Shown: one piece after another, positions 1 to 12,200 of the stretch | Numbering within the stretch: position 1 is the first letter of the stretch | Layout: each line of letters opens with the position of its first letter | Source: Sipunculus nudus | Taxonomy: Eukaryota; Annelida; Sipuncula; Golfingiida; Sipunculidae | DNA: 64,000 bases | Direction: 5' to 3' | NCBI GenBank assembly: GCA_026874595.1 | Contig: CM049319.1 | Location: forward strand, 5,546,601 to 5,610,600 | Notes under the pieces: generated by a model | Told to the model about the DNA's origin: nothing | The model's input: the letters and a program-made list of their open reading frames with translations, nothing else | The model's database searches: none | Position numbers and translations under genes: made by a program

Positions 1-2025
1 CTTTCATTCCAATTCTTTGATCTTTCACTTATAGCTCACCTACTAAGTTGGAGAAGAATCCTATAGATTTTGATGTCACAAGGTCAAAGGTCAGGGTCAC
101 AGGATCCACTTCTTTGAAAAGGTTGTGGACACATTTCAAGCTAGACTTTTCATTCCAAACCTTTCAGCACTGATATCACTTCTCTGCCAACAGGGGAAAA
201 GACCTGTTGATTTTGAGGTCAAAGGTCAAGTTCACAGCACCCACTTCTTGCGTGGAGTCATTTTCAGGCAAACTTTTCAATCTGTACCTTCCATCTGTCA
301 TATATGGCTTACCTACCAATAAGGGAAGAAGCCTATTGATGTTGAGGTCAAAAAGTCAAAGGTCAAGGTCACAATATTTAATTGTTCTAAATGCTTGTGA
401 GCATATTTCAAGTGTAACTGTTCAACCCAAACCTTCAGTCTTTCACATATGCCACATCTATGCATCACTCAGTTTGACTCAAACTTCATATTTATGGGTC
501 TTTTTGCTTGAATAAATAACTTATTGATTTTGGGGTCAGCTGGTTAAAGGTTGCAGGTCAAAGTTATTCACCCATTGGTTGCCAAGTTATTACACCAGAT
601 TTAAGTGGTTAGTAGTTACCCATCATTTAGAAGGAATCCAGTTGATATATGGGCAAAAGGCCAAGGTCATAGGTCAGGGATGTTCACAATTACTTATTTT
701 ATAGACCATCTCTATTTTTCTTGTATATATAACCATCCAACTCCAGCTGGTACATCTCCCTGTGTGGCTGTAATTGTGAGTGACACTGGTGACATATGAC
801 TCCCTTTTGTATCAGCCTATTAAGTGATAAGGCTCAGTGATAGGTACCTCGTTACTTCATAACAAAAACACTGTTGTCAGAATGCTTCAGCCAGGCATTA
901 AGACTATGAGAGTATAGTATTAAGGTTTAGCTACTGATTTATAAGATGATGGGAACATTTTGCAGTTTATTTTATGGAATCCTAGCAATAAACTTAGTTT
1001 CCTAGATATCTGAATATTTTAATATATATCACCACATATAAAAGCAAGTGTTTGTTCTCATAATATGTAGATGTGTACCTTGATATAGGATGGCTTTTTG
1101 TTTTATTTCAAGACTCTTAGTCATGCTTTCTGCATTTCTTTTCTTTCAGGTTTGGCAGTTTACCTACCCTGCTGACCCCATTGAAAAGCAGAGTGATAAT
1201 AAAAAATATTGGACTTACACTTTTTACAATTGCATATCTATAAATCTGATATGAGGGCCTGGACATGCCTTTTGAATTATTTTGGGCATTCATTACTGGA
1301 TAATTTGCCCCAAGTTTGGTCTCTTATTGGAGAATGTGGGATATCAAATGTCATACTTGTCAGAAATCCATTATGTCTGCCAGTTAGCCACCTTAGAAAT
1401 TCTTTCTTCAGTGCAGTTTCAGTAATTTTTCTTAAATGTTTGGTCTGATTTAGAGAATGTTTGTTGTCTGATTTCAGACTTGTCAGAAGTCCAATATGGC
1501 CACCAGGCAACCATCTTTTTATTCCTTTTGATCATATTATCTCAAGAACAGTTAAAGTGAATGCAGTTGGATGTATATTTATGTAATCTTGTAAAGGATT
1601 GGGTCAAATATTTCTGAATAAATATTACCATCATTTATAAAAGTGCAGTACAGTTGGCTTGTATTGAATAAAAATTTATACAGAAGCACCTGTTTCTCAA
1701 TAATTCTTGCATGTATTTCCTTGATTTTTGCTATATATTTTGATCTTATATTTGCCCTTTGTGGTGTTCCTTTTGAGACTGACAGGTTTCAAGCAAGCTG
1801 TTGGAATAGTTCCTGATAGCTTAACAATCATGCATTTTCCTCAGACCATCAATTCACTGTGTTTTAACCAGACATAGGTGATATATATATTTCTGTTGTC
1901 ATAGAAAATTTTCAACAAATTGGCAAATTGGTTCTTCAAAATTTGACTGGAAGTTGTGAATCTCAGTCCATGATGTCACAGGTCATGCTTGGCAGCTGAG
2001 CGTCATGACCCATGGGTCACTTGTT
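1..2025 (+). mobile_element. A-type element A0, 3' part, cut by the window edge
   Basis: Nearly identical over 2 kb to A2 inside oxidase intron 11. The 5' part has recurring units around AGGTCAAAGGTCAAGGTCACA. Ends CAGCTGAGCGTCATGACC and CATGGGTCACTTGTT, the A-family terminus with palindrome TGACCCATGGGTCA. Short open frames here are shared with A2 and are not conserved-protein-like; I do not call them genes. Confidence 0.85.
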
Positions 2026-2030
2026 GATTG

Positions 2031-2380
2031 TATTTAGTATTCACATTCTTTCATACGTTTTCTATGAACATACCAAAAATTAGGTCAGTATTTGGTATTA
2101 TTTTGAAGTTATGGGCAAAACATAATGCAATTTTTTAAAAAATCAGGAAATATATTTACTCACCTAACATGAGAATTGCTGAACCTACAGACTTTTTTTC
2201 AGGAATATAACTTTATTTAATCAAGATTCAATTGTTTACCCAAAATTAGATCTGAATTTTGGAAATTTTTCAAGTTATTAGCATAAATAAAAAATCAATA
2301 CCTTAAATTTTGTCCAACTTTGGCACTGTTGATTTAATTTTCACAGCATATATACATAAGGATTTAATCTTTTAAAATAT
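2031..2380 (+). repeat. Left arm of a long inverted repeat
   Basis: This stretch reappears as its reverse complement at about 7225-7620 with moderate identity; for example GTCAGGAAATATATTTACTC and ATATAACTTCATTTAATCAA on the - strand there match GGAAATATATTTACTCACCT and AATATAACTTTATTTAATCA here. It begins a few bases after the end of A0. Confidence 0.8.
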
Positions 2381-4327
2381 GAAATTTCAAAGAAATTGAT
2401 TGGAAAGAATAGCTTTTATTCAAGTTTTCATACACCATGTCAAGTGTTGTTTACATCTAGCCCACCTAGTAGTACAGCCTTCACTTGCATAATGTAACCC
2501 ACCCCAGGCAGCTTGCCTTGGGTCAGCTTGGCCACTACCAGCAGGCTTCCCCTCTGCCCTGCACTCCCCCCCCCTCAGATGGTGCATAAACTAGATGAAT
2601 GTTATTTTTTTTCTGTATTTGATTCATTCTTATTCTATGCTATGCTACATTTGAGATTTTGTATTGTACCACCAGGGTTAAAATGATTAAAGTGTACATT
2701 TAATTGTGTCCACAAAGTGTTTTATTGCTATGAAAGTGTGGATGTTCATGAGATAAGTAATTCCTTACTTCAGAGGAGTAAAAACTTCACCAGGTGTGAA
2801 ATTGACTATTAATTCCAGTAATAAATTAAAACTGGGATAGTAATTAGCACAATGATATTGTTTGTCCCTCATTCAACCAACAGTGTGTATACTTTGTTTG
2901 TAATGTCTTATTTTATCAAATTTACTGAATCTTTTATTTTATTTAGGTGAATAAAATTAAGCATGTACTGAAAACTCCAATGTGCAAAACTTTTTAATAG
3001 TGATTCAAGGAATATTCTTGTAGATGCCATGTTGTGGCATTATTTTCTTTTAAATTCAGTTTAAACATTTATGATTTAAAATAATAAAATATATGTGTAT
3101 GCATAATATGACCCAATATGAGCTACACTCTGGATATATGATGATTGCAACTTTTGCAACAATTCTAATATTTTAACTTATAGTTTCAGTTTTTTACTCT
3201 GTATATATAATGATTGCAACTTTTGCAACAATTCTAATATTTTAACTTATATTTTCAGGTTTTTTATTAAAAATTTATAAAACCTGTAAATAAAAAAATG
3301 ATTCAGATTAAAACTTCTTAATGGAAAAAGTGGATATGCTTAAAAAAAATAGGATTATATATAAACTTAAATGCATTATTCCCTTGAAAGTGAAATAAAG
3401 GTATTAGTCCATTCTGTCAACTTGCCAGTCCATCTGTAAATTTTCATATGCATCACAGTATCTCAAAACTTTTACTGTTTTTCTTCATGACAGTCTTGTC
3501 AGAGTATTATTTTGCAATCATATATTTAGAACTTTACTATAACCAAGTAGGAGGACCCCTTTCCTCTTAGCTTTTCATATTCTTATATAAATGAAAAACA
3601 TTACAATAGAATATTTCTACATCCACCTTCGTGCTGCCCTCACTTTTCCCTTCTCCGAACCCCATCCCAAAGTCAGCCTCAGTTAGCAAGAACAAGATGA
3701 ATCAGATATATTCATACTTTAATATTTTGTATAACTATTCGTCCATAGGTACCTATGTACATGCCAGAAATTATGTCAGTATTGTGTAATATGTAGACAT
3801 AGTGGGCATCACAATAATGTACCTTGTCAAGACTAAAGAGATATTGTGTCATACAGTCACAAATTCATAAATCACTTCATCAGCATAGTTAATCATAACA
3901 TCATATCTGTCAAATTGAAAGCTTGCAGACTACCATACACTTTAGATCCTTCAACAAATAGCCTTATCATCATTCTACTACTGCTTATTACTGCTGTCAT
4001 TGCATTCATATTTGCTCAAATATATCACAATTTTCAACCCCTCCTAAATAAATAAAAAATAAACCACTATATTTGACTCTATTAATCCATCAGTCAGGTA
4101 ATTTCATTTATCATTTACTCACATATTACATTACATTCCTTTATAATAGCCCAACATGTCCATGATATTCATAAGCTTTATCGACTCGATATAGTATCGA
4201 TATAGCTTCATATAATCCCCAATAGCAAAGAACAATATAATTTAATTATTTTTTATTTAAAAAAATTGAAATGAAAAATACCATAGGTGACTGCATGGTG
4301 TTATTTGGAATACATACTCATACATCC
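2381..4327. other. No gene seen
   Basis: AT-rich sequence with a C-rich patch at 2480-2575 and the 69-bp duplication at 3142. Open frames are short and lack protein character. Confidence 0.5.
3142..3260 (+). repeat. 69-bp tandem duplication
   Basis: TGATTGCAACTTTTGCAACA starts at 3142 and again at 3211, followed each time by ATTCTAATATTTTAACTTAT. Non-coding. Confidence 0.95.
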
Positions 4328-6888
4328 CATACCTCTCAACCCTCCTGATTTTGTCGGGAGCCTCCCAATTTTAGAGGTCATCTCCCGACCTCCAGATATG
4401 GAAAGATAAACTTCGGATATGGATGAAATATTGAGCATACATTCAAATTTTGCTGATTTGATCTCGCCATGGTGTACTTGAGCCGATTAGTTGTATCTGC
4501 CGAGCGTTCCCCGCTAATAGCCTAATAGCAAGCATGTGTATCTGCGTGGGCACCAGAAAGGAGGCTTATAGCATGGTTCCCAGCCTGCCTAGCCTACACG
4601 CCATGTGTTTGATGTTAGTTTCAGTGGTGTGATATTGAAACAAAATTTGCTCTTAACATGCAATCTACACCCAATGAAACTGACATGGGCTGTAGATATA
4701 CATCAGCACATCACCACAGAATGGGCCGTTTTTACTTTAACTGGTGAAATGAAATTAATTGAGGTACCTTCTTTAAAAAAGTATGATTTATAAGACATTG
4801 GTTTAAATGTGTGTGTATTATTTTGCAGATTTTCCCCTATAAACATCTTCCTGTTAAAGATTGGATCCTTTCTAACATTTTAGTGCACATGCATCCAACT
4901 CAATATGTTGAAAAATTAATGTTTGGAGTCATAAATGGTTTAGAAATATCAAGTTAAAGGTAAAAACATAAAACCCCTGGAGTATATGAATAATATAAAG
5001 GATTTCAATCAAACTCATCAGAAATGTTAATCAATAAAATATCTTGCTTAAGTTTGATTTCCAGCAAAATCCATACATATTTAATAAGGTGAGAGGTCAC
5101 CGCACTTTGGAGGCACCGTGGTGACTTAACAAAAATCCTGTGGTTTTCATGAAGCTAATTATACATATTTACCGATAGAGTTTCTCACCTTGATTACATT
5201 CTCATGAAAATTTACAAAGATTTAAAGAGATCAGAGGTCACCAGATACACAACAGGCCTTTTATGTACGCTTGCAGTGCTCTTATTTAATATTTAAGGAA
5301 ATCAACCTGTTACGAATATCATAAAGTTTACGTACACCACCTTGTAGCTAATATCCTTGGGTTTCAGAATATGTATCAGGTAATCCCAGATTAACAGTTT
5401 AGGGAATATAAAGGATAACAGCAACAATATTAAAATAGACTCAGGAACATTTCTGAAATGGTGATTTCAAGGGAAAACAAACTTAGGTAATTTTGTCTTT
5501 TAGGCACTGATGGGGAATGAACCAGGTACTGTCATCTCGGAAATCAATTGCTGGTCCACCAGGCTGCACCCTAACCTGGTCATCCATATTATATTAAATA
5601 CTTCATAATGTTTTAGACAATGATGATCAATTAACCTTTGAACTATACAGGGATATATCGTTGGCCATTCTTCCGTCCCCAGTCAATCTGTTATCATACC
5701 TTTTGGTAACAATTGCTCATCGGATACAAAGAATATATGTAATAAATGTTATTTTGGACCAAGTGAGCTACAGTTTTGGTTAGTGTATTATGTGCATTTT
5801 TGAGGGCTAAGCATCTGTTGGAAGGTGTACATTTTTTGGAATGTGGTATGTTATATCATCTTGGTAAAAGCAAAAAAATAATAAAAATGAATGCGTAGGC
5901 TATATCATAACATATGCTCCTTTCATAATGCAGGTTTGAAGAAAACAGTCTACACACATTTTTCTCACAATTTTCACAGACATTTATTGGTGGATTTGAT
6001 TAGCCTACATTTGGAACTATTGAAATCATGCAGGTCAAACTAATAGCCTTTTCAGGCAAAAAGACCAGTCTGTAAAGTACTTGTCTGATTTGTCATATTC
6101 CAGAATATCCTATCAGAATTGAATAGAATAATTCTTGTTTCTATTAGTATAGTGTCTTCAAATATTATTATATAGGAAATATTCTCATGAGAGCTTTGGG
6201 TCCTTGGGCCCTTATTTATCTCTCATAATGTGGTAAAATGTCAATTTGCATACCTGTACATTAATGACATGTGAACACAATGTAAATATACTTAAATAAT
6301 ATGTAGATTTTAACTCACCGGCCTTAATTGACTTCCTTTGCAAATATAATTACATGAGTAAATGTGTACATGCACATGAATTGGTCTTAATAAACATCCA
6401 GATGTTCAAGTCATTGTGCACATGTCACATTCAGTGTTTGTTTGGACTTATATTGTCTTATGTTTATACAAACAAAGAAGATTTAATGTGACCGAGTTTC
6501 AAACCAAGAAAAGTGTTCTGGAAATAACTGGCCACGACCATCCAATGCAGAAATTTCCAAACAAAAACAACTATCCAATATCATTATGTTTAATCAAATT
6601 CAAACACATAGTTCAGATTTTAAGATTTCTACCTTGGTTTAAGTACCTAAATTATGAAGGAAAGGAGATATCAAACTGATTAAAGGCAAAATTGTAGGTT
6701 TATAAATAAAGTCTTTTCTAGGCTCTAGCCATGTTTAAAATGCCTTCAAATCCATATATATTTAAAAAAAATTTCCCATTGCGGTTCCCCCTCCCACTAC
6801 CCTCCCCCCAAGCGTGCGCTTGATCGCTCGTATCACTCACACTGACTCTATATCCTGATATTGAATTTTAAAAATGTCGAGAGGTATG
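4328..6888. mobile_element. Possible DNA transposon remnant with 13-bp inverted ends
   Basis: CATACCTCTCAAC at 4328 faces GTCGAGAGGTATG at 6876-6888, inverted with one mismatch. The left end reads CCTCCTGATTTTGTCGGGAG further in. No target-site duplication or transposase is clear, so this is tentative. Confidence 0.25.
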
Positions 6889-7224
6889 CCATCCATACAA
6901 GATTCATACAGCATCAATCATTGCAAGGTAATTCCCTGTTTATCATTAACTATCAGTTTCCTTTTCCATTAATTGTTCTTAAAATTGTTATTATAAATCA
7001 ATAAAAATTTATTTAATTATTGTTTATTGTTATGTTGGTTTTCAAAACAACAGTTAGATGAGTTGGGTTGGATACCTTGATCATGAGCTAGCTGGTTTCC
7101 CGGTATATGCCCCACTTCAAGTGTGCATAATTAGCCGGAAAGGTCAACAAGGGGACATATATAGAGGGGCTTCAGTATAGCCTAGGTGTGACATTGTCTC
7201 ATAAAAACTTTAATAAAAGCTACA

Positions 7225-7620
7225 TTTTTTTTAGTCAAATTTAGAAGCTAACATCCTTATGTGTGCAGGATATGAAAATTAAGGCAATAGTGCCTACAGG
7301 AAAAAAACTTGCTTTGACCAAAGTTGGGCAAAATTTAAGTTGTTTTTTTGTTAAATTTGTATTTATGGTAATAACTAATAAAATTTGAAAAAATTCAGAT
7401 TTAATTTTTGGTATACAATTGATTCTTGATTAAATGAAGTTATATCCCTGAAAAAAAGTGTCTAGCTTCAGCAGTTCTTATGTTAAGTGAGTAAATATAT
7501 TTCCTGACTTCTTACAAGGTGCATTATGTTCAGACCCATAACTTCAACAAATTAAGCAATACTGACCTAATTAATACGTAGGAAATGTATAGAAGACTAA
7601 GCATACTAAATATGATCAAA
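7225..7620 (-). repeat. Right arm of the long inverted repeat
   Basis: Reverse-complement partner of 2031-2380. The arms enclose about 4.8 kb. No transposase reading frame could be recognised between them. Confidence 0.8.
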
Positions 7621-9065
7621 AACTGATCAATGGTTTAAATATTAGGCTGTCCTGAAGTGTGACAAAAGGTTTTTATTGGAGAGTTGAGGTTTTTCCATAA
7701 TATCTCAAAGGAATGAAGACATATTGACCCATATTTGGTACGTTAGGAAATTTTGGGGACATCTAAATGTATGCCAGATTTCGATTTCGTAGGTCCAACG
7801 GTGTCAAAACGTGCTTGTCTTAAGGATGGACAGAAGAACACAATGGAATATTTGATTAGTGTGTCCCAGTGCCTGACATTTTCACTATATTGTTGTAAAT
7901 AAATGTATTTTGGTCAGTTGTAATTCTTAAAGATAAAAAAAAATGGTAATTCTATGACACTGTCCTTACCAATGAAAAACAGCAAAAGTCTTACCATCAG
8001 CAAAACATGGTAACCCTATCTACTCACAAAAGATGGTCATTCATTATAAATATATGAAAATACATCATAATTTTTGTAGTTGGTTTCCTGTTTGGTTGTT
8101 CCTTATGTTTCTTTGTGAGTTGAATGCAGACTGACCTTTTGGTAAAATTAAGGGGTGGGGCGGGTTTGGGCTGAGAGCTAAGTGTTAGGGGCGGTGGCGG
8201 GTCAGTTTATTCTTTATAGGTGCGAGGCAGTGCAGGGTGGGTTTTCACAACTGTGGGGGGGGGGGGGGGGGGTGGATTGTGGGCTGAAGGTTTGTTTAGC
8301 GGGGTGGGTGCAGGCTCTAAATTTCTGCCTGCGCAGGGCCCTATTATACACCCAGGGCCTGCTTGTGCAGTAGTCCCCAGGCCTGGTTAACACCAGAAAT
8401 AGAAATGAGAGGAAATATGTGATACAGCCCTGTTGGTTACCTGCAACAAAAAAAGTATATTTAAAAAAGAAAAACAAAATTTGCCTTGTTTAACTTAAGC
8501 TTTGAAACTCTGTTATAAGGAATATAGACAATTGCGAAAGGAATTGGTTCTAAAATCATATTCCATGATTGAAAGATAACAAACTACAGATGATTGACTA
8601 TTAATGAATGATTATTTTGTGATCAATTTATGTTACTGAGAAATTTGCTGTATAGAATTTTACCTAAATTTAGTCAAACATGTACATCATGTTGAAAGGT
8701 CAAGGTAATGACTAGGTTGTTGTCACTTATTTTTTGCACAAGGTTAAGTTTTAATGCTATTCTTTATTTTTGTTCCCCATCTTTCTTATATTCTCTGACA
8801 CAATTATAATATTTTGTCAGGATGGTTTGACTTCTTTAGATGTGCATACATCATATTTTTGTCCCCCGATCACCATTTTAGCAGTGTAATTATTAAATGA
8901 ATGGTTAGATTGAAACTGGAACCTGCTCTGGAGATGGTTTCATCAAACCAGTTTGGGTTTTACTATTTTCCTAGAACCAAACAAGTTTCATATTTTCAAT
9001 ATGTTCCCTAGCACACTACCAGCTCACTAATAAAGTACTTAAGTTATTCTTTTTTACCCTCACAG
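7621..9065. other. No gene seen upstream of visible exon 1
   Basis: AT-rich with a G-rich stretch at 8130-8400, including a run of 18 G at 8255-8272 and GGGGTGGGGCGGGTTTGGG. I looked here for the missing start exon of the oxidase and could not choose one. G-rich stretches might form quadruplex structure, which is inference. Confidence 0.5.
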
Positions 9066-9223
9066 TAAATTTGATTATTGTAGGAATGTTCCCCTGTTGA
9101 ATGCTCCTCTGGATGGAACATACCTGGCCACATGCCCGTCATGTGACCACCAGTTCAAGTTCAAGGCCACACCAACACCCAGAACTAGTGTCTCATTCAC
9201 CATCAATGGGACGCAGTATGAAG
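9066..9223 (+). CDS. Oxidase exon 1 (first visible): CPSC extension and start of 2Fe-2S domain
   Basis: Reads from [10 protein letters not shown] through CPSCDHQF to FTINGTQYE, the last being the standard first beta strand of the family. The acceptor after CCCTCACAG (9065) has the better pyrimidine tract; a second AG at 9083 would drop six residues in the same frame. There is no in-frame Met, so a start exon lies upstream. The best-fitting 3' end is 9223 with a GC donor (AAG|GCAGGT), giving Val with the next exon; a GT donor at 9228 is the alternative. Confidence 0.8.
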
Positions 9224-12200
9224 GCAGGTGACACTTTGATTTTATCTAGCAATTTTTATACACAGTATAATTTGCCATAAAATCATAATTCCCATAAATA
9301 CATCACATTTTGCAGTAATTCTATTGTTTCAAAATAAACAGAACTTGAACAGCAACTTTTCCTTAACAAGTTTCAGATACTTAAAAATGAACTGAAAATT
9401 AATATTTTTTTTTCATAAATGCAAATTGCTCATGAGTAAAAATTTTGATTTTAAGAAGCAATTTTATTTGGAGGGTGTCCATATTACTTGAATTTTCAGT
9501 GAAGAACAGCCTTGATATCAACATGAAACTGAATGAATACATCAGAGATGTAGCGGGCTTGAAAGGGACAAAGGTCATGTGTAGAGAAGGAGGCTGTGGC
9601 TGCTGTGTTGTCATGGTAACCAGACAGAACCCATTGCTGGGAAAAGAAGAAAGTGTAGCAATCAATTCAGTAAGTACCAGTTCCTTTAACCTGTTATTTC
9701 AGAAGTCTAGAAAATTTATATTATCAGTTCTGCAGACATAGTTGCAGCATTATGCAATGTCTTGTCATGACTAACTCTCCTATGAAATTTAGTTATCTGT
9801 CCATTTATCTGTTTTCAAGGTAATCATTAGTCAAAGTACAAAGCAATATATCTTTTCAATGGCAATGATGATAGTCAGTCTTCAAACTTCCCCCATTCTT
9901 GCACTTGAAATTTGAGTGGCACTTGACACACATATCAGCCAAGGTCAAGCATTATAGTCACTTGGTGTTGAAAATTGCACATGCAAGTCCTACCTCAGGC
10001 ATCACTATTTTTTTCAGTGTTAAGAAGTTAATATACCCTCTAAGTGCCTGAGATTTGAAAAAAAAAACATACAAAAAAACCCTAAAATGTCTGAAATTTC
10101 AGTGTCAGCTGTAAGGAGTGTACCTTAAGGCCATCCTTAAAAAGTTCTGTGTTGGGGCTAACCCGGCCGGTCGTGATTTTTGGCTGCGGCTGGAATTTTT
10201 TTTGACATATCTGCAAATTAATATTTTTATATGATCTGCCGCAAGCACCTGGGCCCGTAAAAATCTGCCTTCATGTGCTAGAAAAATAGTCCTTCTATTA
10301 CATTTTTAGATGCACTTTATTTCCATAATGAAAGGTATTACCCAACGTCGCCGATCGTTTGAGCCCTAACAATTAGTCAGGTTGTGCCTATATATATACA
10401 CGTGGAACGATCGCTACACTCGTGCGCGAGAGTAGAAAAACTGCCGGGAAACCGCCATCAAATTTCGTTGTTCTGGCGAAACAGGCTGAAAAAAAATATT
10501 GAGCAATTAGAAATGGTTCTTATTTGATTTCAAATAAAGCGGAAGCTTACCGCTGTCGCATTAACTGATTAAATGAAAGTTCTCTCGACATTCATACTGT
10601 CAACTGACCAATGTTGGCATTTAAACCATGTGACACGTTGATTTGCATAAACACGTGCCTGGCCCACGCAAACGTTCTTGTGATTGGCGGAGCGGTCACG
10701 CGTCATAGCCAGAGAGCCAATAAGAGGTCCGTAGTAAAAGTTCACCCCATATGACTTCATTCATCACTATTTTGGCGGGAAAATGTTCGCTGACATCGTG
10801 TCGCTTACGCTGGTTATAATTTTTCAGCAACACTCACGGTGGCACCGTGAGTAGGCCTATATCAAGCAAATGAAGCGGGCCTATTTAATTGAATCTGCAA
10901 CTGACGATGTGTAACGCACGATCTCCACAAATCAGATGTTTGGTATTACAAGAATTGCGTGATTTCGTCAGTTCTGTGGCGATCATGACAGGGTTTTGCG
11001 AGGTGTCTGACGCATCGTTTCTACCGGCCACAGCTGATCAGAACAGGCATAACATATAAGAAACTGTATTTTTTTTATGTTTCTTTTTAACTGCCTTTGT
11101 AAATTTATTTCATTTTATTAATAGCTTTTATAATAAACAGATATTTCCTGACCGTACGGCATTTCTTGTTTAGACGTAGACGAGATAGAGATCAACATTG
11201 CTCCCTCAGTCATTAATTACAGAAAAATACTAGAATATCAGCAAAAGCTGACAAAAGCCCCCAGCCAAAAGAGCAGTATTTATGGGTGGTAACAGTAACA
11301 AGTATTCATGTAATATTTGTTCTCACATGGATGTATATCTGTACATATGTCTTTTGTTCAAGTTGTGAATTGGAACTAGAGAGGTATGAACTTTGTAAGT
11401 CTGGCCCCAGTCTTTGTGAGTCATGCAGCACTTTCGAGATCATCAAGGCCAATGACCATTCCATATTCCAAAACAATCCATCCAGTGGTTCCTTAGAAAT
11501 AAGCTCCTAAGTTTTTTAGCTCAGCTGACTGAAAGTCATCTGAGCTATAGCGATCACTCTTTGTCCGTCGTCCGTCTGTCCGTCCGTCTGTCTGTCCGTC
11601 TGTCCGTCTGTCCGTCCGTTAACCAGGCACAAATCGTAACCGCTGGACCTAGAACCTTGTAACTTGGGATTCTGAGAGGTCCATAAAAAATCTCCTTGGA
11701 AACCAGAAATTAGGTCTCTGTTACCCATATCCTTCGATCTATGTGGCCCCAAAGTACCCCCCAGAAAAGTCAAAAATTTCATACAAAAACTTCAATATCT
11801 CATTAACTACTTGACTGATGGTCATGATTTTTGGCATACATATTGATCATGAGATGTTACATCACTTCCTGCAGACTGGTGGCGCCACCTGTATTTTTCG
11901 ATTTTTTAAGAATTTTTTTCTCTATTTTTGAGACCTTTAAAAATGTGAACATCTGTTAACAAGGCACAAATCATAAAGACTGGACTTAGAATCTTAATTC
12001 TTGACACACTGAGAGGTCCATGAAAAATCTCCTTGGAAACCAAAAATTAGGTCTCTGTTACCCATATCCTTCGAGCTATGGGGCCATAAAGTGCCCCCCA
12101 GAATAGTAAAAAATTTCATACAAAAACTTCAATATTTCAATAACTACATCTTTGATGGTCTTCATTTTTGGCATACATATTGATCATGAGATGTTCGATC

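Noticed and set aside
1-520. Open frames in A0 with near-identical copies at 25270-25660
   Set aside because: Overlapping frames on the same repeat, no protein features; the identity reflects the repeat.
1150-1210. Exon-like stretch after TTTCTTTCAG (TTTGGCAGTTTACCTACCCT)
   Set aside because: Present identically in A2 within an oxidase intron and followed by no usable frame, so it is part of the mobile element.
9445-9741. Single-exon reading of the 2Fe-2S region as a small ferredoxin
   Set aside because: The frame runs across clear splice sites at both ends and the ligand set is completed only by exon 3.
11516-11782. Open frame with [12 protein letters not shown]
   Set aside because: It is a translation of the CCGT/CTGT simple repeat at the start of an A element.
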